From a bacterium (lineage in GTDB: Bacteria; Bdellovibrionota; Bdellovibrionia; Bdellovibrionales; Bdellovibrionaceae), in assembly GCA_019752925.1 (NCBI GenBank), contig JAIELP010000011.1, positions 41,583-105,582 of the forward strand: a stretch of DNA of 64,000 nt, read 5' to 3'. Positions within the stretch are counted from its first letter, which is position 1. Each line of letters begins with the position of its first letter. This document shows, in pieces, positions 19,161 through 27,432 of the stretch. The notes under the pieces are model-generated. The model worked only from the letters and a program-made list of their open reading frames with translations, had not been told where the DNA came from and did no database searches. The translations under genes were made by a program, and so were the position numbers.

Positions 19161-19618
19161 TGATTCGCACCTTGTTTTTTATTACATTATTTGTTTTCGG
19201 CTGCGCCAAACCCAATTATCAGGACCCAAAAGCCTCACCAAATAATAATCCACCTACTCCTGACGTAAAACCTCCTAAACCACCGGTCTGCGAATTATTT
19301 TTTACTCAAAAACGTCTCTGCGTAGATTTTAACTGGAAACAAAAAAATGAAGGCGAACAGCTCGGCATAATCGAACTAAAATTTTACGCTCAGGAAACTC
19401 CGCAAACATATGTAGATCCTGACCTTAACATCGCTGTTGTGTTATGGATGCCAAGCATGGGCCACGGCTCGACGCCCACTGAAGTCGTTAAAATCAAAAC
19501 CGGCGAATACGAAGCCCGCGAAGTCTATTTTATAATGCCCGGCGAATGGGAAATCAGAATTCAATTAAAAAAAGATAAAGAAGTGGTCGATCAAGTTGCT
19601 AAAGCTATTACACATTAG
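19160..19618 (+). CDS. FixH/YtkA-like lipoprotein
   Basis: Lipobox FVFGCAK; VVLWMPSMGHGSTPTEV...EVYFIMPGEWEIRIQL, a paralog of 18120-18515. Confidence 0.6.
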   Translation: MIRTLFFITLFVFGCAKPNYQDPKASPNNNPPTPDVKPPKPPVCELFFTQKRLCVDFNWKQKNEGEQLGIIELKFYAQETPQTYVDPDLNIAVVLWMPSMGHGSTPTEVVKIKTGEYEAREVYFIMPGEWEIRIQLKKDKEVVDQVAKAITH

Positions 19619-20495
19619 TTTTTTAATTTTATTACTGCCAAAAACAGTAATGTCCGCCGCCTGTTGCGGTGGAGGATTTGCTATTCCGTCGCTTATTACC
19701 GGCGACGACAAAGCTCAGCTTACAACTTCGTACTCTTATTCAAAAATTCATACGGATGTGTTCAGTAACGGTATTTGGCAAAGAAGAAATTCGACTGACG
19801 CTTCTACTGTTTACAAAATTGAAGGTGCACACATATTTGCTGACCGCTACCAAGCCGGATTTTCGCTACCGATACAAACCCGCAATTTAGACGGAGCTCA
19901 AGGTGGCAGTTCTACAGGCCTTGGTGATGTTTCAGGACAATTAGGATACGAATACTTACCCGACTGGAATTACAGCCCTTGGCGCCCACGTGGGATAGGT
20001 TTTATATCGTTAACACTTCCCACCGGTAAATCTATTTATGAATCCACCACTGGCTTAGATAGCAGAGGCCGCGGTTTTTTTGCTTTAGGCATCGGAACTA
20101 CACTTACAAAAAAATGGACGAGCTGGGATGCTAACGCCAACTTTGAAATTCATAAATCCTTCGATAAAGTTGTGAGTAACTCACAAAATGTCGGCAATAT
20201 CATGCCCGGCTTCGGAAATACAATTTCTGTAGGTGCAGGATACAACATCGGTGATCTACGCTTAGGTACAAACCTAGCTTGGTTCAACGAAGATGCTATT
20301 GACGTTGAAGGAACTATTTCATCTAAAGGCAGTGAGCAGCGCTATGCAGCCGCTTCCGCTACCGCTAACTATTTATTTAAAGACAACTGGGCCGGCTCCA
20401 TCAGCTACACAGATCAAACTGTGTTGGGCGATCCAACCAATACGACTCTTTCACAATCAGTACAAATTTCGATTCAAAAACGCTGGTTACGCTAG
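19596..20495 (+). CDS. Outer-membrane beta-barrel transporter-like protein
   Basis: Signal peptide followed by ACCGGGFAIPSL; GLGDVSGQLGYEYLP, ISLTLPTGKS; barrel-like strand pattern. Confidence 0.55.
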   Translation: MLKLLHISFLILLLPKTVMSAACCGGGFAIPSLITGDDKAQLTTSYSYSKIHTDVFSNGIWQRRNSTDASTVYKIEGAHIFADRYQAGFSLPIQTRNLDGAQGGSSTGLGDVSGQLGYEYLPDWNYSPWRPRGIGFISLTLPTGKSIYESTTGLDSRGRGFFALGIGTTLTKKWTSWDANANFEIHKSFDKVVSNSQNVGNIMPGFGNTISVGAGYNIGDLRLGTNLAWFNEDAIDVEGTISSKGSEQRYAAASATANYLFKDNWAGSISYTDQTVLGDPTNTTLSQSVQISIQKRWLR

Positions 20496-20533
20496 AAAAA
20501 GTGCCAGCTACTTTTCCCTGATTTAGACATAAA

Positions 20534-20562
20534 AAAAGGGAAGCTTTTTGAGCTTCCCTTTT
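20534..20562. terminator. Bidirectional intrinsic terminator
   Basis: AAAAGGGAAGC-tttttga-GCTTCCCTTTT between convergent genes. Confidence 0.85.
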
Positions 20563-20591
20563 AATTTTTCAATATAGAAAATTACTAAAGA

Positions 20592-20912
20592 CTAGTAACG
20601 GTTGCCGCGGAATCCGCCGCCGCCACCAGAACGTCCGCCGCCACCGCCGCGATTTTCGCGTGGAGCCATTGGTTTAGCTTCAGAAACGTTGATTGAACGG
20701 CCTAATTGCTCAGTTCCGTTTAACTTTTCGATTGCTGTAGCTGCATCTGAATCAGAAGCCATTTCAACAAAGGCGAAACCTTTGCTACGACCTGATTCAC
20801 GGTCAGTGATGATCTTTGCAGATTCAACTGTACCGTAAGCTGCGAAAAGGTCGTTTAAAGAACCTTCGTCCATGTTAAAAGATAAATTTCCTACGTATAA
20901 TTTTTTGCCCAT
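20592..20912 (-). CDS. RRM RNA-binding protein with Gly-rich tail
   Basis: KLYVGNLSFNMDE, SKGFAFVEMAS (RNP2/RNP1), GGGGGRSGGGGG. Confidence 0.92.
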   Translation of the reverse strand: MGKKLYVGNLSFNMDEGSLNDLFAAYGTVESAKIITDRESGRSKGFAFVEMASDSDAATAIEKLNGTEQLGRSINVSEAKPMAPRENRGGGGGRSGGGGGFRGNRY

Positions 20913-21114
20913 GAATTCCTCCTAGGGATTGTTGCCACCAAGAAGAACGAGCACCATGCCATTACTATCAAGAGAGACTAACTGAAACACCAATGTACAT
21001 GAATATGCTTGAAATAACCAGCAGAAATTAATGGCACAAATAAAGCTCCAGAAGCTATATAATTGCCATTAGTCCTATTTGTAAGTTTTTAAGCCCGATG
21101 CTAGCATTTAAGCC

Positions 21115-21567
21115 ATGCAGAAACTTTCGCGTTTTTCGTCGCAAAATGAAGCTCATATTATTACGCAAGCTCTTATTGCAAATGGCATTCGAGCCGAATT
21201 TTTAGGGTCTAGAGCCTATGCCTCTCACTATTTAGGTGGAGATACTGGAACTTACGATGTTTATGTGCATGAATCGGATTTTGAAGCCGCTTTAAAGTTT
21301 ATGAACAGCACAAAGCTCACGGTGGCCGATGAAGAAAGCATTCTTACTGTCAAGCCTGCTTCGTTTTATCTGAAAAAATCTATCATCCACGCTTTTTTTG
21401 CGATGTTTATGGCACCGGTTATTTGCAATTACATCTCGCTGATCAATTTAAAATTATTTTATAAAAATGAACCTAATCAAGTTAAAAAAATGATTTATGG
21501 ATTTACTGTTCTTTTACTTCAGCTACCTCCATTTATCTGGCTCTTTTTAATTTTTTATAAAAAATAA
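21115..21567 (+). CDS. DUF2007-like protein with membrane segments
   Basis: FSSQNEAHIITQALIANGIRAEFLG plus C-terminal hydrophobic regions. Confidence 0.5.
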   Translation: MQKLSRFSSQNEAHIITQALIANGIRAEFLGSRAYASHYLGGDTGTYDVYVHESDFEAALKFMNSTKLTVADEESILTVKPASFYLKKSIIHAFFAMFMAPVICNYISLINLKLFYKNEPNQVKKMIYGFTVLLLQLPPFIWLFLIFYKK

Positions 21568-21583
21568 CCTTAAGGCGGAAGCT

Positions 21584-22528
21584 ATGTTAAAAAGTTGTTT
21601 TGTATTATTCACCACCATTTTTATTTTTTCACTACCCGCACTTACCGCTGATCAAAAAAGTTTTGATGGAGTTTGGCAAACGACATATGGTCGCATGCGA
21701 CTGGTAAACCTAAAGGCCGATCAAATTGAAGGTGTCTATGCCTATCAAACACTTTCACAAATCAAAGGTAGTGTTAATAAAAATAAAATAACATTTACTT
21801 ATACCGAAACCAACGCTAAAGGCGAAGGCTGGTTTGTTTTGGCTGATGACGGTTTAAGTTTTGAAGGAGAATGGCGTCAATCCGGACTAGATAAATGGAC
21901 CAAATGGTCTGGAAAAAAAATTACAGCTAGTCCCGGTATAAATTGGCTTATTGTACTAGAAGCTGGATGGGAAAACTCACTGGAGCAAAAAGAAATGTCT
22001 TTTGGCGACATGCTAAAAACATTTTTTGCACACAATCAGTATGTGTCCGTACGCCATCGCTATTTTTCGGATGAAAAAACTTTTATACGCTGGCTTAACG
22101 AAGTTATTTTTATTCCCGAGCCGGTTGTGGTCACAGTAGCGGCTCACGGCATGCCTGATGGTGTACCTGTGAATGAACGTACAATTGGAGCTAAAACAAT
22201 TGCTAACAATCTAGCCTATGCAACAAGTGTTAAATTACTGCACTTTTCATCTTGCTTAATCATGAAAGAAAATTTCGGAAAAGAAATTATTAAAAACTTA
22301 AACAGCAAAACAAAATTCCCGGTGTCTGGATACAAAACCACTGTTGACTGGATTGCCAGTGCCGTTTTTGAATTCATGTACTTTGATTTAATTTTAAACC
22401 GCGACCTAGATGTTAAATCCGCCTCTTCAACTGTTACCAAGCTGATGCCTTTCGGTGACTCTAAACAAATTAGTGGATCACCTTTTAAATCTATGGATTT
22501 TGATATTCTCTTACCCTCTGTTAGGTAG
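21584..22528 (+). CDS. Secreted hypothetical protein
   Basis: Signal peptide, 314 aa, no recognised motif. Confidence 0.55.
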   Translation: MLKSCFVLFTTIFIFSLPALTADQKSFDGVWQTTYGRMRLVNLKADQIEGVYAYQTLSQIKGSVNKNKITFTYTETNAKGEGWFVLADDGLSFEGEWRQSGLDKWTKWSGKKITASPGINWLIVLEAGWENSLEQKEMSFGDMLKTFFAHNQYVSVRHRYFSDEKTFIRWLNEVIFIPEPVVVTVAAHGMPDGVPVNERTIGAKTIANNLAYATSVKLLHFSSCLIMKENFGKEIIKNLNSKTKFPVSGYKTTVDWIASAVFEFMYFDLILNRDLDVKSASSTVTKLMPFGDSKQISGSPFKSMDFDILLPSVR

Positions 22529-22573
22529 GTATTAACTGACAGTGTGTAATGCCTAAAGAAAAAATACCTTCCA

Positions 22574-23647
22574 CTACCTGTGTTTTAAAAAATCAGCGCA
22601 CTGCTCAGAACTGCCTTTAAATAAAATTTTGACCTGACGCCGATCAAGACTGGCTAAGTAGATAGGATCATAATAGTAAATAAGTAATTTTTCGATCCAC
22701 TCTTTGTTGGGAGCCAAATTACCGGATTCAATGAATGTTTTTTCGCATTGATCTAATAGGCCCAGTAGTTCCTGAGCACGCAGACCACCTAATTTTTTTG
22801 AAATAGCTGTAACTGCATTTTTATACTGCTTGAGTACACGCGGAATATGAGTGGCAGCATCAGTTTTAGTGTAATACTGAATATAATCATCAAATATATT
22901 GTGTACACGTTTTTCCAGAGATTCTTCAATCCAGATCACTGATGAAGCCCGCATTTTATCAAAAAATACTTTAGGTACGGCACAACGGCCTACAGTGTGG
23001 CTTTCATCTTCAACTAATAGAGTTTTATTTGAATCCGAAAATTTTAATAATTGCAAAGCCAACAGGTTTTCAAAATTAACCTGTGAAGGCTGGGGTTTTT
23101 CCATTGCACCGAATGCTGAACCTCGATGGTTGGCCAAGGCTTCCAAATCTAAGCTTTGCTGAAAGCTTTTTACTTGTTCTAAAAATTGGGTTTTTCCCGA
23201 TCCTGTAGTACCTGATACAATTAAAAAATCCCGCTTCAAAGTGGAATTTTTAATTTCTTCAATTAAAAAATTACGCACTTTTTTATAGCCGCCTTTAATT
23301 AAAGGTCTTTCCAGCCCGGCTTCGGCAATCCATTTTTGGGTGATTTGTGATCTCTGCCCACCTCTAAAACAATATATAACTGTATCCGGATTTTCTTTTA
23401 TATAAGAGATCCATTGATTCAGTCTTGCTTCTTTAACTTCTCCCGATACTAACTTATAGCCTAGTTTTACCGCTGCTTCACTACCTTGGTTTTTATAAGT
23501 CTTACCGATCAGATCTCTTTCTTCATCATTTAATATCGGTATATTAACTGCACCGGGTAAATGCCCTTGTGCAAATTCCACCGGGGCTCTTACATCTATA
23601 AGAGGTGTGTTGTTTAAAAGAAGTTCACGCAAATTCTGGTTACTCAA
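22574..23647 (-). CDS. mnmH: tRNA 2-selenouridine synthase
   Basis: Rhodanese part LIDVRAPVEFAQGHLPGAVNIP, CFRGGQRSQ, P-loop VSGTTGSGKTQ, RGSAFGA. TTG start at 23647 preferred; the ORF-track extension to 23749 runs through selD. Confidence 0.9.
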   Translation of the reverse strand: MSNQNLRELLLNNTPLIDVRAPVEFAQGHLPGAVNIPILNDEERDLIGKTYKNQGSEAAVKLGYKLVSGEVKEARLNQWISYIKENPDTVIYCFRGGQRSQITQKWIAEAGLERPLIKGGYKKVRNFLIEEIKNSTLKRDFLIVSGTTGSGKTQFLEQVKSFQQSLDLEALANHRGSAFGAMEKPQPSQVNFENLLALQLLKFSDSNKTLLVEDESHTVGRCAVPKVFFDKMRASSVIWIEESLEKRVHNIFDDYIQYYTKTDAATHIPRVLKQYKNAVTAISKKLGGLRAQELLGLLDQCEKTFIESGNLAPNKEWIEKLLIYYYDPIYLASLDRRQVKILFKGSSEQCADFLKHR

Positions 23648-24689
23648 ATACGACAGCCTTCTGCTGAGCCGGCCTAACTTCACCGACAATAGCCGCAGAT
23701 TGAAATTTAGCTTTAAGTGCAGAAACAATTTGCGAACTTTGCGCAGCATCTACACAAAGCAAAAGCCCTCCGCTGGTTTGTGGATCGTGAATTAAAAGAT
23801 TATATAATTTATCCAATTTAGAAGTATCAATGGATTCTAAAGTATAATCAGCATTACTCTTATGGGCCTTAGTTAAAAAGCCGCTTTCTAAACATGAAAA
23901 TGCCTTGTTAAATTTAGGCAAGGCCTCAGCTTTAATGCTCAAACTGACTTGGCTGGCCTTGGCCAATTGCATGCAGTGACCGGAAAGACCAAAACCTGTG
24001 ATGTCGGTTGCCGCGTGAATAGCCGTAATATGTTCCACTGTTAAATAATCAACTGCATTGTTAATAGTGGCCATGCTGTTAATTGCTTCCATAATTTGAT
24101 CTTCATTAAGTTCGCGGCGTTTAAGAGCGGCCGTCATTGTTCCTGTACCCAGTGGTTTAGTTAAAATTAAGTGATCTCCCACTTTGGCTCCGGCATTGCT
24201 CCAGATTTTTTGAGGATGCACAAAACCCGTTACCGACAAACCAAATTTTAAAGTGTCGTCATCAATGGAGTGACCTCCAACAAAATTAGCTCCGGCCTCG
24301 CCTACTTTGTCGCTAGCACCTTGCATAACATCCACAATAACCGAACTGTCCATTGTCGCTATTGGAAAGGCTAAAATTCCCATAGCGGTTTTAGGTTTTC
24401 CACCCATGGCATAAACATCGCTTAAAGCATTCGCCGCAGCCACCGCTCCAAAGAGTTTGGGAGTGTCTAAAATCGGGGTAAAAAAATCGAGAGTTTGCAC
24501 CATAGCGATTTCGTCGGTAACTTTGTAAATGGCAGCATCATCAAAGAGACCACCATCAACCATTAATTCAGGATGAGCTTTGGGGAATTGAACCTGATTC
24601 AGTATTTTACGTAATTCACTGGCTGCAACCTTGGCCGCACAGCCGCCTTTTTGAACTGTCTGTGTCAGCGCCACTGTATTTGAAACCAT
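23640..24689 (-). CDS. selD: Selenide, water dikinase
   Basis: KGGCAAKV, FDDAAIYKV, TLDFFTPILDTPKLFGAVAAANALSDVYAMGGKPKTAMGI. Confidence 0.92.
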   Translation of the reverse strand: MVSNTVALTQTVQKGGCAAKVAASELRKILNQVQFPKAHPELMVDGGLFDDAAIYKVTDEIAMVQTLDFFTPILDTPKLFGAVAAANALSDVYAMGGKPKTAMGILAFPIATMDSSVIVDVMQGASDKVGEAGANFVGGHSIDDDTLKFGLSVTGFVHPQKIWSNAGAKVGDHLILTKPLGTGTMTAALKRRELNEDQIMEAINSMATINNAVDYLTVEHITAIHAATDITGFGLSGHCMQLAKASQVSLSIKAEALPKFNKAFSCLESGFLTKAHKSNADYTLESIDTSKLDKLYNLLIHDPQTSGGLLLCVDAAQSSQIVSALKAKFQSAAIVGEVRPAQQKAVVFE

Positions 24690-24745
24690 GGTGATTTTCT
24701 CCCAGAGCTAAATTAGCCCTAGGTTAAAAAATACGTCAATTTAAA

Positions 24746-25366
24746 TCAGATCCAGTGCCCGATAATAGCGAAAATTCCGGCAATTATAAGTATAACACCT
24801 GATATTTTCTGATGAGACATAGGCGAAAATCTAATTAAATTCTGCATAAAACCAGTAAATACTATAAAAGCCGGTAAAGCCGTAAACCAGAATATAAATA
24901 TCAAAAAAAGTGCATGAGTAATTGTGTGCATCTGAGTGGATAAAAATAAAAACGAATACAGCCAAGCACAGGGAAAAAGTCCGGTTAACAAGCCTAGAAC
25001 AATAGGAAATTTTTTTATAAGCTCTCGGTTTTTATCTGCAATTATAAACTGTAACTTTGCATATTTATATTGAATGCGCTTATTTTTAATTAAACTGAGT
25101 TGCATCAACCCGAAAATAATAAAAATGACCCCGTATATCACGGTGGCCACAAGCTTAATTGAGCGACTGTCCGTATCTAAAAAAAAATGTGTCCCGTAAA
25201 ATAGCAAGCAGCCGATTATCAAGTAAGAAATCAATCGGCCTATCTGGTAGGAAATAAAGTCATTTTGACTTTTAAAGTTACTACAAAGTGGCCCGCACAT
25301 AGCGGCGCAGTGCCAGCTACCTAAAAATCCCATTATCAAAAAAGATCCTATTAGCGCCAGCTCCAT
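24746..25366 (-). CDS. Sulfite exporter TauE/SafE-like membrane protein of the cco cluster
   Basis: FLGSWHCAAMCGPLCSNF, multiple TM helices, overlaps ccoG by 1 nt. Confidence 0.7.
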   Translation of the reverse strand: MELALIGSFLIMGFLGSWHCAAMCGPLCSNFKSQNDFISYQIGRLISYLIIGCLLFYGTHFFLDTDSRSIKLVATVIYGVIFIIFGLMQLSLIKNKRIQYKYAKLQFIIADKNRELIKKFPIVLGLLTGLFPCAWLYSFLFLSTQMHTITHALFLIFIFWFTALPAFIVFTGFMQNLIRFSPMSHQKISGVILIIAGIFAIIGHWI

Positions 25367-26700
25367 TACTCAACCCCAATAAAATCTATTGTTCGAAAAA
25401 TCTGGGTTTGGTCAGTGCTTAACACGATTTCGATTTTTTGTTTTTTATTTAATAGCGCTAACTCATCAATTTCGACAAAAGCTGGAGCCTTCAAGTCCTG
25501 TTCAGGATTCATTCTGAATTGATGAACGGATGTTATAAGCCTGAGACCGTCTTTTTTGTTCTGTTCGGATAAATCAATTGTAACCTCGGTGCTGTTTTCT
25601 GTTTGGTTTTTTAAATGAATCTGCAATTGATTTTGAATAATTTTTTGACCCTTGTTGATCCTTACCCCAAACGGAGAAAGGCTGGCTCTAGTCACCATTA
25701 AATCGATTTGAGTGCGGTTTGCAATACTCAAACCCAAGGCCACTGAAAAAATTAGAATTAAACCAGCGTATAGAGCCAATCTAAATCTTTTTAAAGTTAT
25801 TTTTTTCTGATTTCCGGTTTCGTAACGTATTAAAAAAGGCTGACGCTTTACTTTACTCATAACATCGTTACAGGCATCAATACATTTTCCGCAAGCTATG
25901 CACTCCTGCTGAAAACCATTACGTACATCAATTTTAACCGGACACACTGTTACGCATCTATTACAGCTGACGCAATCACCTTTTTCAAGGTCATTTCCCG
26001 AAAACTTCCCTCTGGGTTCACCGCGTATTTTGTCAAAAAAAACCACGAGCGTGTTTCGATCAATCAAAGCATTCTGAAAACGCCCATAGGGGCAAATATA
26101 TAAACAAAGATTTTCTCTAAAAAAAGTAAAATTAAAAAATAGAACTGAGGTTATCAACATCAGCACCGTAAAAGCCTGTAAATGTTGAGCGGGGCCTTCG
26201 TCTATATAGCTGGTTACTTTATCAGACCCTAAAAAATAAGCTGCAAATGAATGTGCTAATATCCAACTGACTAAAATAAATACTGCATACAAAAATGAGA
26301 TTTTTATTTTTTTAGCCGGATTATCTTCCGACATATAGAGCACTCTTCTTTTAGAGTAAGCACCCATAATAAGTTTTTCGATTTTATTATAAACCGAATG
26401 TAAAAATACTGTTTGTGGACAACTCCATCCGCACCAGAGCCTTCCAAAAACTGCCGTTACTATAAAAATTAATAAAATAAGCAAAATAACCAGAAAAAAT
26501 AGCAAAGGGGCATCATGCGAAAAAAAACTATGCCCTAATATTACAAAATGTCTGTTAAAAAAATCTAAAAGTAGAACTGGTTTGTCGTTTATTTTAATCC
26601 AAGGAACTAAAAGAAAGATCACAATTAATACGGGCTGCAAAAGATCACGAATCTTTTGATATTTTCCGTTAACTTCTGCAGGGCCCGCAAAACTATACAT
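25366..26700 (-). CDS. ccoG: Cytochrome c oxidase accessory protein
   Basis: RLWCGWSCPQTVF, ENLCLYICPYGRFQ, two 4Fe-4S motifs (CVSCNRCVTVCPVKIDVR, CIACGKCIDAC). Confidence 0.92.
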   Translation of the reverse strand: MYSFAGPAEVNGKYQKIRDLLQPVLIVIFLLVPWIKINDKPVLLLDFFNRHFVILGHSFFSHDAPLLFFLVILLILLIFIVTAVFGRLWCGWSCPQTVFLHSVYNKIEKLIMGAYSKRRVLYMSEDNPAKKIKISFLYAVFILVSWILAHSFAAYFLGSDKVTSYIDEGPAQHLQAFTVLMLITSVLFFNFTFFRENLCLYICPYGRFQNALIDRNTLVVFFDKIRGEPRGKFSGNDLEKGDCVSCNRCVTVCPVKIDVRNGFQQECIACGKCIDACNDVMSKVKRQPFLIRYETGNQKKITLKRFRLALYAGLILIFSVALGLSIANRTQIDLMVTRASLSPFGVRINKGQKIIQNQLQIHLKNQTENSTEVTIDLSEQNKKDGLRLITSVHQFRMNPEQDLKAPAFVEIDELALLNKKQKIEIVLSTDQTQIFRTIDFIGVE

Positions 26701-26702
26701 CT

Positions 26703-27266
26703 TTATTTAACCTCAACGCCTTCCGGCGCTTTTGCATTGGGCGGATTAGAACCTAAATTTGAATAAATATAAGCCGCTACCTCTTTTATTTCTTCCGGTT
26801 TCAGCTGAGACTCCCAAGGTGGCATTCCTTTCGCCGCAGAGCCTTTGGCAATAACTCTCACCACATCTACGCGCGATCCATTGCCTGTAGTCCAGAATTT
26901 ATCCGTCAGATTAGGACCGATTTTTCCTTCTAGTTTTTCTCCGTGGCACATCGCACACTTGGCTGCAAATATGGCCTTACCTTCCTGCAGCTCATGTTCA
27001 CCCTTCATGTAGGCTATGAGATCCTCTTCCGTTTCAGTAGGTGCATGAGCTAAGTTTTTGCCATTTTGTTCCTGGTAAGCCTGCATCGCCATATTGTACT
27101 CTTCTTTAAGTGTTGGGCCGCTACCAGAAAAATAATGTATCCAATATATAAATCCGAAGGCCACAGTTAGAATAAAGAGCCATATCCACCAATCCGGCAT
27201 CGGATTATTTTGTTCTTCAATTCCGTCATAAACATGAATTGTATTTGTATGTTTATTGTTTTCCAT
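26703..27266 (-). CDS. ccoP: cbb3 oxidase subunit III
   Basis: N-terminal IEEQNNPMPDWWIWLF; heme motif CAMCH. Only one CxxCH visible. Confidence 0.88.
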   Translation of the reverse strand: MENNKHTNTIHVYDGIEEQNNPMPDWWIWLFILTVAFGFIYWIHYFSGSGPTLKEEYNMAMQAYQEQNGKNLAHAPTETEEDLIAYMKGEHELQEGKAIFAAKCAMCHGEKLEGKIGPNLTDKFWTTGNGSRVDVVRVIAKGSAAKGMPPWESQLKPEEIKEVAAYIYSNLGSNPPNAKAPEGVEVK

Positions 27267-27432
27267 TTTCGCCTCCTTTATTTAAAGGAATCTCGCTCAT
27301 TTGCTTGTAAAATAATTTATTTTGAACAAATAAAGTCCAGATTAATGCCCCAAGAAATGTTCCCATAAAAAGAATAAATCCAAGAACAATTAAATGACTG
27401 TCTGAAAAATTCATAAATGCTTGCTTAAACAT
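27253..27432 (-). CDS. ccoQ: cbb3 oxidase CcoQ-like small subunit (below ORF-track size cutoff)
   Basis: MFKQAFMNFSDSHLIVLGFILFMGTFLGALIWTLFVQNKLFYKQMSEIPLNKGGENGKQ (59 aa); overlaps both ccoNO stop and ccoP start. Confidence 0.75.
   Translation of the reverse strand: MFKQAFMNFSDSHLIVLGFILFMGTFLGALIWTLFVQNKLFYKQMSEIPLNKGGENGKQ

Noticed and set aside
19669-20526. Overlapping plus-strand ORFs 19669-19890 and 20293-20526
   Set aside because: Out-of-frame within the barrel gene; no independent signal.
23648-23749. N-terminal extension of MnmH to 23749
   Set aside because: The extension (MLRKVRKLFLHLKLNFNLRLLSVKLGRL) is out-of-frame selD sequence; the TTG at 23647 gives a normal rhodanese start.
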